Both the position numbers and the translations under genes were made by a program. Source: an uncultured Verrucomicrobiota bacterium (lineage in GTDB: Bacteria > Verrucomicrobiota > Kiritimatiellia > CAJWTS01). Taken from it: DNA of 34,839 bases. The DNA lies in contig CAJWTS010000042.1 of NCBI GenBank assembly GCA_913047795.1, positions 1 through 34,839 of the forward strand, written 5' to 3'. Shown piece by piece: positions 24,800-33,440 of this stretch (its first letter is position 1; each line of letters begins with the position of its first letter). The notes beneath the pieces are model-generated. The model did not search any database. It saw nothing but the letters and a program-made list of their open reading frames with translations, and was not told where the DNA came from.

Positions 24800-25939
24800 A
24801 TGACAGCGCAAAACGACCAACAGACGGAGACGCGCGACGAGGCCGTTCGTCGCGCCCGGATGCACCTCCTGACCTGCCTGACGCGCGGGTTTTCTCACGA
24901 TTTCAATAACGCGCTGACGCCCATTCTCGGGGCAAGCGATTTTCTCCTGACGCACCAGCAGGTGCTCGACAATCGCGAGGATCTACTGCAGTTGCTGAGC
25001 ACCGTCCGCGACTCCGCGGGGGCCGCGCGCGACCTGGTGGAGCGCCTGCGCGCGATGTACCGCGTCGACCACACACGTGACGTTCTCGAAGTCTCAATCA
25101 ATCAGCTCCTCGAGTTGGTCGTGGCCACCACGAAAGACGAGTGGCGCGAGTTCAAGCCGGAGCGCATGGACGTGATCCATCTCGACCTGCAACTCAACGA
25201 TGTGCCCGTCTTCCCATTGGGCGAGTCGCGCATTCGCACGGCGCTGCATAACCTGATAAGCAACGCGGCCGATGCGATGGACGAAGCCGGCGGAACCCTG
25301 ACCGTTATGACGGGGGCCGATGACGACCGGATCGTGATCGACATTCACGACACAGGCAAGGGCATGACGGAAGAGGAAATCCAGAAATGCATGGACCCGT
25401 TCTACACCACGAAGAATACCGCTGGCGCGGGACTGGGGCTTCCGATCGCGGACTATATTCTTTTTAGTAACGGCGGATCGCTGACGATTGCCAGCACACC
25501 CGGCGAAGGCACGCAGGTGCGTGTCGTTCTGACAGAGATCCCTAAGGCGCCGCCGCCGGAACCGTGCGCGGAGCCCGTCATTGAGGTCCCGGTCATGCGA
25601 ATCCTATTGCTCGATGCGGATGAACGGGTGCGCGACATAGCAACCCGCTTCCTGATTGCTGACGGACACTCGATCACGATGGCTGAGAATCTGGTGGACC
25701 TGCAGGCCGCCGCCGCCGCCGCCGACGTGGTCATGATTGACTACGGCGCGCACGGACAGGACCGCGATGCGATTCACGACATGGTCGCGCCGCACGGCGG
25801 GCATCTTGTCTGGATGTCCCGTCATGCCGAGGATATTCCGGCGCCGGTCCTTGCGTCGCTGGACACCGTTCTTCGTAAGCCTTTCGTTTATCCCGAACTT
25901 CAAGCCGCCCTGATCGCCGGACTCAAGCCGCCCGCGTAG
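24800..25939 (+). CDS. Hybrid sensor histidine kinase with C-terminal receiver domain
   Basis: 379 residues, soluble. The phosphoacceptor H box is GFSHDFNNALTPILGASDF (about residue 35). The ATPase part has the N box NLISNAADAMDEAGG, G1 DIHDTGKGM, F box MDPFYTTK and G2 GAGLGLPIADYI. A Pro-rich linker leads to a receiver domain starting MRILLLDADERVRD, with the acidic pair, a phosphoacceptor Asp in VVMIDYG, Ser in WMSRH and the conserved Lys in LRKPF. The ATG at 24800 with AGGA upstream is preferred to GTG 24767. It has no input domain, so the signal is likely received through a partner. It is divergent from the coiled-coil gene. No cognate regulator with an output domain is nearby. Confidence 0.9.
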   Translation: MTAQNDQQTETRDEAVRRARMHLLTCLTRGFSHDFNNALTPILGASDFLLTHQQVLDNREDLLQLLSTVRDSAGAARDLVERLRAMYRVDHTRDVLEVSINQLLELVVATTKDEWREFKPERMDVIHLDLQLNDVPVFPLGESRIRTALHNLISNAADAMDEAGGTLTVMTGADDDRIVIDIHDTGKGMTEEEIQKCMDPFYTTKNTAGAGLGLPIADYILFSNGGSLTIASTPGEGTQVRVVLTEIPKAPPPEPCAEPVIEVPVMRILLLDADERVRDIATRFLIADGHSITMAENLVDLQAAAAAADVVMIDYGAHGQDRDAIHDMVAPHGGHLVWMSRHAEDIPAPVLASLDTVLRKPFVYPELQAALIAGLKPPA

Positions 25940-26131
25940 CCGCGCGCACGGCGCCGGCTGGCACAGCCGACCCTGGGGGTTGCCACCAGGCGATGATCCC
26001 AACCCGCCGCCGCCGCCTGGTCTGCGCCATCGGGCTGACGGTGCTGGGCCTGACCTTCGTCGCGCGCCGAACACGTTGCTCACCATGGACGACCTGCCCT
26101 TGATCCGTTTCGTGAAAGACTCGTATCCGGG
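25940..26131. other. Short convergent intergenic region
   Basis: 192 bp between the kinase stop and the gamma-glutamyltransferase stop. A 35-codon frame from 25993 (MIPTRRRRLVCAIGLTVLGL) looks like a lone membrane helix but has no ribosome site or continuation. No terminator is evident. Confidence 0.3.
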
Positions 26132-27877
26132 CTATCGCCCGGCGGGCCGACCGCCCTTGCGTGGATCGGAAACGCCCTCGATCCGGTTGTTGTGCACATA
26201 GATCACCTGGCACACGCCCGCGTGCCCCTTCAGTTCACGGACCACATGCCCGCGCCGAAGAAGATCGTCCCGCACGGCGGCGGGAAATTCTTTCTCGACG
26301 AAGAGGGCATTTGGGATCCACTGCTGGTGCAGGCGCGGCCGCGCGACCGCATCAGCGGCGCATTGATCGCGCAGGAGGATATCGAACAGCACCTGCAGCG
26401 TTGCCGAGATGATACGCGTCCCGCCCGAGGCCCCCGCCACGCAAACAACGTCATCTGCGTTGAGCACCATGGTCGGCGACATACTGCTCAAGGGGCGCCG
26501 TCCCGGCGCCAGGCGGTTCTGATCCCCGATCGCCATGCCGTATGCGTTTGTCACGGTTTGCGGCGCGACGAAGTCGGCCATTTCGTTGTTGAGAACAATT
26601 CCCGTGCCCGGCACCACGACAAGCGAACCGAAGTACCAGTTGATTGTCTCCGTGGCGGCTACCGCATTACCCTCGCTATCGACGACGCAGAAGTGCGTGG
26701 TCCCGCCATTGGCCGGTGGCGCGTCGCCACGGTAAGCCGTCGGCTCGGCCGCCGTTTTGTGCTGCGCAATGCGCGACTGCAGCCTCTGCACCTCTTCCGG
26801 TGAGATCATGCGTGCGGCGGCGCGCGCGATCTGTGGGCGGCCGTCGGCGTCACCGAGGCGGGTCGCACGTTGGGCGAACGCAAACTTCAGGGCCTCCGCC
26901 AGCACGTGATAATAGTCCCCCGGCGCAAGCGTCGCGGCCCGCATCGCGTCGAGGATGCCCAGCACCTGCAGCAGACAGGCACCGCCGGAACTGGGTGGCG
27001 GCATGGACACGACACGGTAGGGTCCGATCCGGCCGGACAAAGGTTCGCGTGTCTGCACCGCATACGCGCCAAGATCCCGAAGCCCGATCGGCCCCCTATG
27101 CGCACTCGAATCGGTATCCAGCCGGTGGGCCAGATTACCTGCGTAGAAGTCTTGCGGCCCTCTCTCGGCAAGGCGTCGTAGCGTCAGCGCAAGATCCGGC
27201 TGGGTAAGCGTCTCGCCGATCGCGTAGGGACGGCGCCCCTTCAGGTAGATTGCCGTCAACGCCTGGAACCGCTGCCACCCATCGGGAATGCGTGCAAGCC
27301 TGTTGGTCAATGACTGCATCGCATGGTGCGTATTGGCGTCAACCGCGAATCCCTTCTCGGCCAACCGTATCGCCGGTTCGGCGAGCTCGGACAAGGGAAG
27401 GGACCCATACTTCTCCAGCGCCGCCTGGAGACCGCGCATCTGGCCCGGGACGCCGACCGACCAGTGGCCATGGCGTGTGCTGCGCGCCGGTCGGACCTGC
27501 GGGTCGTCGCCGTAGCTGTCCGCGGTGCAGGCTTGCGGCGCCGTCTCGCGGTAATCGAGCACGATGGGTTGTGCACCGCGCCATTTGATCATCATGAAAC
27601 CACCGCCGCCGAGACCGGTGCTGTACGGCCGGGTCACCGCCAGCGCAAGCGACGTGGCGACCGCGGCGTCGACGGCGTTGCCGCCTCGACGCAGGATATC
27701 GGCGCCAATCTCGGAGGCGAGCGGATGATCGGCCGCGACCATGTAGCGCGCCCCGACGCGTTCGTACTGTGCCGGACCGTTCGCGGGCCGGGTCGCACAA
27801 CCACCCACAACCAGAAACAGGCCGGCCCATGCGATCGCCGCGGGCCGGGCACGTAAGCCCTTTTGCGTTGTTGTCAT
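26132..27877 (-). CDS. ggt: Gamma-glutamyltransferase, lipoprotein type
   Basis: Hydrolyses or transfers the gamma-glutamyl group of glutathione and related peptides outside the cytoplasm. The precursor (581 residues) starts at ATG 27877, MTTTQKGLRARPAAIAWAG, with a lipobox VVGGC (Cys27), so it is probably anchored in a membrane. Family blocks are ADHPLASEIGADILRRGGNA, STGLGGGGFMMI, the GVPGQMRGL segment, MPPPSSGGACLLQ, the autocleavage site GGTTHFCVVD (nucleophilic Thr near residue 390), and RRPLSSMSPTMVL with GASGGTRI. The open frame continues upstream to 28591, but that part runs antiframe through the cupin gene and is spurious. It is the last gene of a six-gene minus-strand run. Confidence 0.92.
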   Translation of the reverse strand: MTTTQKGLRARPAAIAWAGLFLVVGGCATRPANGPAQYERVGARYMVAADHPLASEIGADILRRGGNAVDAAVATSLALAVTRPYSTGLGGGGFMMIKWRGAQPIVLDYRETAPQACTADSYGDDPQVRPARSTRHGHWSVGVPGQMRGLQAALEKYGSLPLSELAEPAIRLAEKGFAVDANTHHAMQSLTNRLARIPDGWQRFQALTAIYLKGRRPYAIGETLTQPDLALTLRRLAERGPQDFYAGNLAHRLDTDSSAHRGPIGLRDLGAYAVQTREPLSGRIGPYRVVSMPPPSSGGACLLQVLGILDAMRAATLAPGDYYHVLAEALKFAFAQRATRLGDADGRPQIARAAARMISPEEVQRLQSRIAQHKTAAEPTAYRGDAPPANGGTTHFCVVDSEGNAVAATETINWYFGSLVVVPGTGIVLNNEMADFVAPQTVTNAYGMAIGDQNRLAPGRRPLSSMSPTMVLNADDVVCVAGASGGTRIISATLQVLFDILLRDQCAADAVARPRLHQQWIPNALFVEKEFPAAVRDDLLRRGHVVRELKGHAGVCQVIYVHNNRIEGVSDPRKGGRPAGR

Positions 27878-27912
27878 GACCTCCCCGGGCACGCGCCACG
27901 GCGGGCGCACGG

Positions 27913-28404
27913 TCAATCCCGCGTCAACCGCTCGATGATCGCGCGATGTTGAGGAAAGAGGGCGATCAACCCCTCGCGGTCGGCAAGTTCGAAATCCCGG
28001 AAATCGAACCCCGGCGCGACCGTGCAGCCGACCAGCGCGTAGGCCCCGCCATCGGCCACTTGGACACCGAACCAGGTTCCCGCTGCCACGACCACCTGGA
28101 AGGCATCGTCCGGGCCGATGCGGGTCGTGACACAGTCGCCGTCGGGAGCGATCTGGTGCAGGTCGAGCGGGTCCCCGGCGTAGAAATGCCAGACTTCGTC
28201 CGATCGCAGCCGCCGTAGCGCCGACAGGTCGTCCGCCTCGAGAAGATACATGATGGCGGTCGAGACGGAGCGAGCACCACCGTAACGCGTCGGCAATCCA
28301 TCCGCCGCAAGAATTTCCCCCGAACGATAGGTCTCGCGAAAAGACCCGCCTTCCGGGTGCGGCTCCAGCTGCAAGCGTTCGATCCATTTTTTCGCGTTCA
28401 TCAT
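27913..28404 (-). CDS. DUF985 / Cupin_5 family protein
   Basis: A 163-residue small beta-barrel protein of the DUF985 (PF06172) family. The typical elements are MNAKKWIERLQLEPHPEGG, SFRETYRS, TAIMYLLEADDLSALRRLRS, DEVWHFYAGDPLDLH, AGTWFGVQV and ALVGCTVAPGFDFRDFELAD. The reaction is unknown; cupins usually bind a metal or a sugar, and the conserved H-P-E-G and E-x-W-H-F residues probably line the pocket. Two adjacent ATGs (28404 and 28401) are possible starts; the first overlaps the stop of the upstream HTTM gene by 4 bp, indicating translational coupling. Confidence 0.9.
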   Translation of the reverse strand: MMNAKKWIERLQLEPHPEGGSFRETYRSGEILAADGLPTRYGGARSVSTAIMYLLEADDLSALRRLRSDEVWHFYAGDPLDLHQIAPDGDCVTTRIGPDDAFQVVVAAGTWFGVQVADGGAYALVGCTVAPGFDFRDFELADREGLIALFPQHRAIIERLTRD

Positions 28405-29639
28405 TGATCCATAAATCGTTTGCGATATTCGGCCGGCATGATCGGACAGGCATCCGCCGGGCGGCGAAACACACGGTGCCGTACGGCGGCAACGCCACGA
28501 TACCCTGCATCGCGCAGCGGGCGCGGCACCAGACACAGCACCACACCGAGAACGTGCCACAATCCGCCGAGCCTGAGCAACACGTCCGCAATCGCCGTCG
28601 AGCGGATGAGCCGCTTGCCCTCCGGATCGATGACTACAATGCTATCCGGCAATTCACGGCGCTCGTCCGGCGGCACAGCCTTCTCGAATGCGTCACTCTG
28701 CAGGGCTCCAAAACTGTAGACCGCTGCCCGGTCTTCGGCCAGCAGAAATCGTACGGAGCGATGACAGAGGCCGCAATGCCCGTCGTAAAAAAGGCGCAGG
28801 GAGGCTCCGCTTCGCGCCGGAATCCAATCCGGATTGAAGCTGAACAGGTGCAACGCGATCATGCCGGCGCTGAGATCCGCGAAATCGATGAGCGTCATCA
28901 GCCCGAGGTGCATCATCAACATGGCGAACCATATCCAGGGGCGCGCGCGGCGGATCAGCGCAAGCGGAGCGAAGAGAAGTTCGAGTCCGAGCGCCGACCA
29001 GGTCATGCCCCGGATCGCCCAGTCCGGCGCGGTCAGCAGCACGTCGCGTAAGGCCGTTGGCCGCGCGAGCGGATTCTGCAACAGGTGCATCACGGCCGTG
29101 CCGTCAATCCACGACGGGCTGACCAGTTTGGTGTAGCCACTATAGGAGTAGGCCACGGCCATGACGATCCAGAGCGCGGCGAAAATCGGGCGCGGGTAAT
29201 GCCAGCCTGCATCGGGATTCGTGCGGCCCAGCGCGCGCAGGGACCCGAAGGGTGCCGGCGGCAGGCAGGCGTGGGCCAGCAACAACCAGCCGACGAAAGG
29301 CAGACTCGGGTTCAGTGTCAGCGGATTGCGGCCGAACAGGCAGGCCAGCACGTACCAGATCCATACCGCCGCGGAACGATCCAGGTATCCGACGGCAAAC
29401 AGGACAGCCGCCGGGATCGCGCTGGCGACGAAGATGGTCACGAAAGCCGGCGCATCAAAGACGGCCAGGACATTGGGGAAAAGCCGCAGGTATGGACTTG
29501 CCGTGCCGTCCGCTAAAACGCCCGTGGCGGAGAACGTTTCCTCCGCCCAGGGGACAAGCTCGATAAAGTGCAGGCAGAGGTAGGCGCCAAAGATGAAGCG
29601 CACGAAGCTGTACTGTCCGCCGGTCCAGCCGTTATTCAT
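28401..29639 (-). CDS. HTTM-domain membrane protein fused to a DCC (DUF393) thiol domain
   Basis: 412 residues from ATG 29639 (MNNGWTGGQYSFVRFIFGAY). The first ~270 residues have multiple membrane helices of the HTTM type (shared with vitamin-K-dependent gamma-carboxylase), with the typical phrases YSGYTKLVSPSWIDGTA and ALGLELLFAPLALI. The C-terminal ~130 residues are a DCC domain: LRLFYDGHCGLCHRSVRFLL with the C-x-x-C pair, then VYSFGALQSDAF, DSIVVIDPEG and STAIADVLLRLGGLW. DCC proteins are thioredoxin-fold-like, so a redox function at the membrane is likely but unproved. It overlaps the cupin (4 bp) and the upstream small gene (8 bp). Confidence 0.85.
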   Translation of the reverse strand: MNNGWTGGQYSFVRFIFGAYLCLHFIELVPWAEETFSATGVLADGTASPYLRLFPNVLAVFDAPAFVTIFVASAIPAAVLFAVGYLDRSAAVWIWYVLACLFGRNPLTLNPSLPFVGWLLLAHACLPPAPFGSLRALGRTNPDAGWHYPRPIFAALWIVMAVAYSYSGYTKLVSPSWIDGTAVMHLLQNPLARPTALRDVLLTAPDWAIRGMTWSALGLELLFAPLALIRRARPWIWFAMLMMHLGLMTLIDFADLSAGMIALHLFSFNPDWIPARSGASLRLFYDGHCGLCHRSVRFLLAEDRAAVYSFGALQSDAFEKAVPPDERRELPDSIVVIDPEGKRLIRSTAIADVLLRLGGLWHVLGVVLCLVPRPLRDAGYRGVAAVRHRVFRRPADACPIMPAEYRKRFMDQ

Positions 29640-30129
29640 CGCAGCTGACCTCGAAAGTGAGCGGCATGTCCCGCATCTGATCCGGCACCCGGAGCGGAGC
29701 CAGGCGCACGCGAAGGGGTCCCGTCCGGTGCTGCGCATCGATCCCAAGTTCACGGAGCAGCGTGCTCTTGCAAAAAGCGTACTGTGTGACCTGCTCGAAC
29801 ATGGCGCGGGTGCGTGGGTTATGGGCCAGCACGGGGCCGTAGGCGAGCGCCGCCCCGTAAACGTTGCGGCGGTTGTAGGGGCCGCGCATCCTGGCGTAAC
29901 GTTCGGGCGTCAACCGGACCACCTGCGCGGCGCCCGCCGCGTCTTGCCATTCAAGATAGAAACGCGAAGAATAGGTTTCCAGCCCCTCGACCGCCGAGAA
30001 CACCTTGGGCGCAGGTGACGCCCCACAGGCCGCACCGATCGCCCTCAGTGCCGGGAGCCGGGCCAGATGGCCGAACATTTGCAGCAGGCCGAGAACCAAC
30101 AGGGCGCCGGCGGCAACCGATGCCTTCAT
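29632..30129 (-). CDS. Small exported or membrane-anchored protein of unknown function
   Basis: 165 residues with an N-terminal hydrophobic segment (VAAGALLVLGLLQMFGHLA) that is a signal anchor or signal peptide. The body has the segments VEGLETYSSRFYLEW, VVRLTPERYARMRGPYNRRN and VYGAALAYGPVL, three isolated cysteines, and a short acidic end (VSCDE). I believe similar proteins accompany HTTM-DCC genes, but cannot name the family. It overlaps both neighbours (4 bp with the hydroxylase gene, 8 bp with the HTTM gene), so it surely belongs to the same transcript and probably the same process. Confidence 0.65.
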   Translation of the reverse strand: MKASVAAGALLVLGLLQMFGHLARLPALRAIGAACGASPAPKVFSAVEGLETYSSRFYLEWQDAAGAAQVVRLTPERYARMRGPYNRRNVYGAALAYGPVLAHNPRTRAMFEQVTQYAFCKSTLLRELGIDAQHRTGPLRVRLAPLRVPDQMRDMPLTFEVSCDE

Positions 30130-30869
30130 GTCTTCCCGGCCGGTTGCTCGGATACGGAAACATCTTTGCCCGCCAGCATCTCCAGCAGTCGCTGCTCTCG
30201 TGCCGGCCCGAATCCGCAGCTCCTCGAAAATTCGCGCGGGTTATGGAAGGTGCCGAACATCATGTCCCAGAGCGGAAGGTCCGAAAAATTCTGCCGGTGC
30301 CAGTCTTCCTGGTGATGAACACAATGGCTCTCCGGACGCTGAAAGATGAACCCGAGCCAATAGGGCGTCTTCACGTTCCAATGGTAAACCAGTTCGGCCA
30401 GACCGGTAAACGTAATGGCCAGGGCTGCGGATTTCGGTCCCAGCCCGACGAGCATGTACAGGATCGCGCTCGAGAGCATGCTATTGAAAACGATTTCCGC
30501 CGGATGCTTGTAGAAGCTCGTAATGACTTCGATGCGCTGCGGACTGTGATGCACCTGGTGAAAGAGACGCCATAGCGCAGGCACCTCGTGACGCCAGCGA
30601 TGCCACCAGTAATAGATAAAGGTGATAACAAGGTATCCGATCAATGCGGCCCAGGTTGTTCCCAGCGCATCGGCGTTCCAGACCGATCGACCGAGCATCC
30701 AGCGGTCCCATGCGACACCGGCCACGAAGACCGCCGTGATCTGGACCGTGTTCAACGCGATCGCACGCGCCCACCAACCCGTTACCGCCGGCCATCCTCG
30801 TCCCGGCGCAAAACACTCCACGCCGATCATGAGAACGGCGACAACAAGCACGCACAGACTTATAGCCAT
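30126..30869 (-). CDS. Sterol desaturase / fatty acid hydroxylase family membrane protein
   Basis: 247 residues; a di-iron, membrane-embedded oxygenase of the fatty-acid-hydroxylase superfamily (PF04116). The histidine clusters are present: HRWRH (about residue 90), HQVHHSPQR (about 103), and the C-terminal HCVHHQEDWHRQNF followed by PLWDMMFGTF. About four membrane segments surround them. Substrates in the family are sterols, carotenoids, fatty acids or alkylglycerols; none can be chosen here. The gene lies 18 bp downstream of the DUF4412-like gene and overlaps the next gene by 4 bp. Possible electron donors in the window are the ferredoxin at 2662 and the DCC fusion, but this is speculative. 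Confidence 0.9.
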   Translation of the reverse strand: MAISLCVLVVAVLMIGVECFAPGRGWPAVTGWWARAIALNTVQITAVFVAGVAWDRWMLGRSVWNADALGTTWAALIGYLVITFIYYWWHRWRHEVPALWRLFHQVHHSPQRIEVITSFYKHPAEIVFNSMLSSAILYMLVGLGPKSAALAITFTGLAELVYHWNVKTPYWLGFIFQRPESHCVHHQEDWHRQNFSDLPLWDMMFGTFHNPREFSRSCGFGPAREQRLLEMLAGKDVSVSEQPAGKT

Positions 30870-30887
30870 ACGGTTCCCCGCTCCTCG

Positions 30888-31703
30888 CTAGCGGCCGAAT
30901 CCCGACATCATGTCACGCCGTGTGAAGTTGGTCGGGATGTCGATCTCCCCGGTGCCACCACTCTTCGTGAACGATGTAAAAGTCGTTTCACTCTCCAGGC
31001 GGCCCCCGGAAAAGTGCCGAATAAGAACCGGAAAGCCGTCCACCTTGCCCATGCCGGACATCGAGTTCGCCGCCCCGGACAGCATTGGAGTCTTCGCAAG
31101 CGCCTTCATCATGCCTTCCATGAAGCGCGCCATATCGGTGTAGGCGCCGTAGGCCGCTTTACCGTGCTTGACCTTGCTCCAGGGCGTCACCCACATCTCT
31201 GCCTCTTTCGCCCCGCCCTTGAGCAAGTCATATCGCACGCAGGGATATCCGTCGACCGTGCGTTTGCCGGCCGTCTTTTTGACCTGCATGTCAGGTCCAT
31301 CCTCCCGGCTTTGTGTCGGCGGCGTCACGTTCGGCATGTATTTCTGCATGGCCGCCTTCTGTTCCTCGGTCATGCCCTCCATTGCCTTGGCTAACTGGCT
31401 GCTCGCATCTGCCATCACGCTCGACATCTTCTCGCCGATGGCCTCCATGGATTGCTCGTCGAAAACCATGTATGTGCGGGTCGCGGGATCCACCATGTAC
31501 ATCTTCTTCCGGTCCCCGCGGAAGATCTGGTATTGCTTGTTGTTGCTCGACGTCATCTTCACGCTGCGCCCGCGGATCTCGATCACGCCCTTATGCTGAA
31601 GCTTGCCGTTCGCGTCCTTCGTTTCGTTTTCGATCAGAAGTGCGGCCGGTGCGGAGAGGGCGACACCCCACATGATGCCGATTGTCAAAACGAACCATTT
31701 CAT
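30888..31703 (-). CDS. DUF4412-like exported protein
   Basis: 271 residues from ATG 31703 (MKWFVLTIGIMWGVALSAPA), with a signal peptide cleaved near APAALL and GGAGG-type ribosome site (GGGAGG) upstream. The mature part fits DUF4412: IEIRGRSVKMTSSNNKQYQI, KKMYMVDPATRTYMVFDEQS, a Met/Gln/Ala-rich middle helix (MEGMTEEQKAAMQKYMPN), TVDGYPCVRYDLL, EMWVTPWSKVKHGKAA, and a terminal SGGTGEIDIPTNFTRRDM. These proteins are probably periplasmic or outer-membrane associated, with a lipoprotein-carrier-like (LolA/LolB-type) beta sheet; the function is unknown. It is the first gene of the minus-strand run that ends at ggt. Confidence 0.8.
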   Translation of the reverse strand: MKWFVLTIGIMWGVALSAPAALLIENETKDANGKLQHKGVIEIRGRSVKMTSSNNKQYQIFRGDRKKMYMVDPATRTYMVFDEQSMEAIGEKMSSVMADASSQLAKAMEGMTEEQKAAMQKYMPNVTPPTQSREDGPDMQVKKTAGKRTVDGYPCVRYDLLKGGAKEAEMWVTPWSKVKHGKAAYGAYTDMARFMEGMMKALAKTPMLSGAANSMSGMGKVDGFPVLIRHFSGGRLESETTFTSFTKSGGTGEIDIPTNFTRRDMMSGFGR

Positions 31704-31878
31704 AACCGGATACCTCCCGTTCACGTAGCCACCGCGCGTCGTCGTTACACTTCCCCAATGCTAACGATTCTGTTTTTCTTGTATACTTTTTTCGTGATGG
31801 TCCCGCCCATCACGAGGGGTTATCTTGGTCCTGCTGCGACCGGAGCATACCATCGCGGCCGGTTAACAGGCTCGTTAC
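31704..31878. promoter_or_regulatory. Divergent promoter region, DUF4412 / glycosyltransferase
   Basis: 175 bp with a T-rich strip and a TATACT hexamer (31782-31787, + strand) inside the self-complementary GTATAC, usable on either strand. No good -35 is seen at 17 bp, so assignment of either promoter is weak. Confidence 0.3.
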
Positions 31879-33117
31879 ATGAAACTTCTAACCATGCGCA
31901 CGCTGGACAAGTGGGTCGGCCTCCCGGCCTGCTGGGCATTGACGCTCCTGCGGCCGCTACTGGACCGCTTCCGCCGGCCGCCGCCGCCGGACCCGCGCAG
32001 GATTCTGTTCCTAAAATTGGCGGAACAGGGATCCACGGTCTTGGCCCATGCGGCCATTCATCATGCCGTCGCCCGCGTTGGCCGTGAAAATGTCTACTTT
32101 CTCGTCTTCGAAGAAAACCGGTTCATCCTCGACGCACTCGAGGTGATTCCTGAAGACAACGTGTTCACGGTCTCGAGTGCGGGCCTGCCCCGTTTCCTCG
32201 CGACGCTCGCCGCCGCCATACGCGGGATCCGCGCCCGGCAGATCGACGCCACGATCGATCTCGAATTCTTCGCGCGTTCGACGGCATTGATCGCCTTCTG
32301 CGGCGGCGCGACGCGGCGCGTGGGCCTGCACCCCTTTGCCGGCGGGGGACCCTATCGCGGCAACCTGATGACGCACCGGGTCCATTTCAATCCGCACATC
32401 CATACGAGCGACATGTTCCAGGTCATGGCCGCGGCCCTGCACGAGCCATCCGCGAGCTTCCCCGCGAGCGCGGCGCAGCCACCGGCGACGCCGATGGCAT
32501 TGCCCGTCTTTGTGCCACGCCCGGGCGAGGCCGATGCGGTGCGCACGCTCCTGCACGCCGCCGCCGGCGAGCATGTGCAGCGCATGATCCTGTTCAACCC
32601 AAGCTGCGGGGACATGCTCCCGCTGCGCAAATGGGAGTCCTCCCGTTACGTCGAACTGGCACAGCGCATGATCGAATACGACCCGGCGCTGACGATCGGC
32701 TTCACCGGCGCATCGGCGGAGCAAGACGAAATAGGACGTCTGGCCGCCGCGGTCGGATCGCCGCGTTGCCTGTCGCTGGCCGGCCGCACAACGATGCGCC
32801 AGCTTTTGGTGCTCTACACGATGACGGATGTTGTTGTCACGAACGACAGCGGGCCGGCCCATTTCGCCGCGCTGACGGCCGCCGACGTGGTCACCCTTTT
32901 TGGACCCGAAACGCCCGAACTATTCGGCGCGCGTACGCCGCGCAGCCACATCATCTGGACCGGCCTGGCCTGTAGTCCCTGTGTCAATGCGTACAACAAT
33001 CGCAGATCCGGCTGCCACAACAATCTCTGCATGCAGAGCATCGGCGTCGATCGCGTGTTTGACGAAGTCCGCCGCGTCTACGATCGGCGCATGGTCCCCG
33101 TATCGGAAGGCCATTGA
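31879..33117 (+). CDS. Glycosyltransferase family 9 (heptosyltransferase-like)
   Basis: A 412-residue GT-B enzyme of the ADP-heptose:LPS heptosyltransferase family (PF01075), acting at the cytoplasmic face in lipopolysaccharide core or other surface glycan assembly. Family features: RRILFLKLAEQGSTVLAHAA at the N-terminal strand, TIDLEFFARSTALIAFC, ILFNPSCGDMLPLRKWESSRY, TIGFTGASAEQDE, LSLAGRTTMRQLL, and the nucleotide-sugar block VVVTNDSGPAHFAALT with VTLFGPETPELFG. A cysteine-rich tail (CSPCVNAYNNRRSGCHNNLC) is typical of a bacterial subgroup. ATG 31879 is used; ATG 31894 is possible. It is alone on its strand, with no other LPS genes nearby. Confidence 0.9.
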   Translation: MKLLTMRTLDKWVGLPACWALTLLRPLLDRFRRPPPPDPRRILFLKLAEQGSTVLAHAAIHHAVARVGRENVYFLVFEENRFILDALEVIPEDNVFTVSSAGLPRFLATLAAAIRGIRARQIDATIDLEFFARSTALIAFCGGATRRVGLHPFAGGGPYRGNLMTHRVHFNPHIHTSDMFQVMAAALHEPSASFPASAAQPPATPMALPVFVPRPGEADAVRTLLHAAAGEHVQRMILFNPSCGDMLPLRKWESSRYVELAQRMIEYDPALTIGFTGASAEQDEIGRLAAAVGSPRCLSLAGRTTMRQLLVLYTMTDVVVTNDSGPAHFAALTAADVVTLFGPETPELFGARTPRSHIIWTGLACSPCVNAYNNRRSGCHNNLCMQSIGVDRVFDEVRRVYDRRMVPVSEGH

Positions 33118-33123
33118 TGTAGC

Positions 33124-33336
33124 GCCGGCGCCGCTGCGCGCTGCTCGTTCTTCGGCTTGATGCACGCCTACACGCTGACGCCCTTCGGAACACGCCCCGC
33201 GTTCGGTTTCGGGACCGCTCCCGACTTCGCGGGCATGTATTTACTCAGCGCGGGTATCCTGGCACTGCTGCACGTCACAGGACGAAGTCGCAATGCGACC
33301 GCCACATCTGCGCCGGACGACACAAATGATGGCTAA
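33124..33336 (+). pseudogene. C-terminal remnant of a membrane transporter-like protein
   Basis: Directly after the glycosyltransferase stop a frame of about 70 codons reads FFGLMHAYTLTPFGTRPAFG, then FGTAPDFAGMYLLSAGILAL, and ends in a polar tail TSAPDDTNDG before TAA at 33334-33336. It has the look of the last membrane helix of a permease (similar 'HAY.LTP.G....FG.APEFA' endings occur in NCS2-like permeases, from memory). No N-terminal part exists. It may also start on its own at ATG 33160 (58 residues). I favour a leftover of a deleted gene. Confidence 0.4.
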
Positions 33337-33440
33337 CGCCTGGAGCGTTTCGTGCTGACATGGGCTGAGACTAACACGCTTGATGTGGGCGGGTTCACGC
33401 ATTAATATCCACCGCAGAAGGCTTTCTGGATAGCTCAGCC

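Noticed and set aside
27878..28591. N-terminal extension of the gamma-glutamyltransferase frame
   Set aside because: It overlaps the cupin gene in another frame and is Arg/Cys/Trp-rich; a lipoprotein signal peptide begins at 27877.
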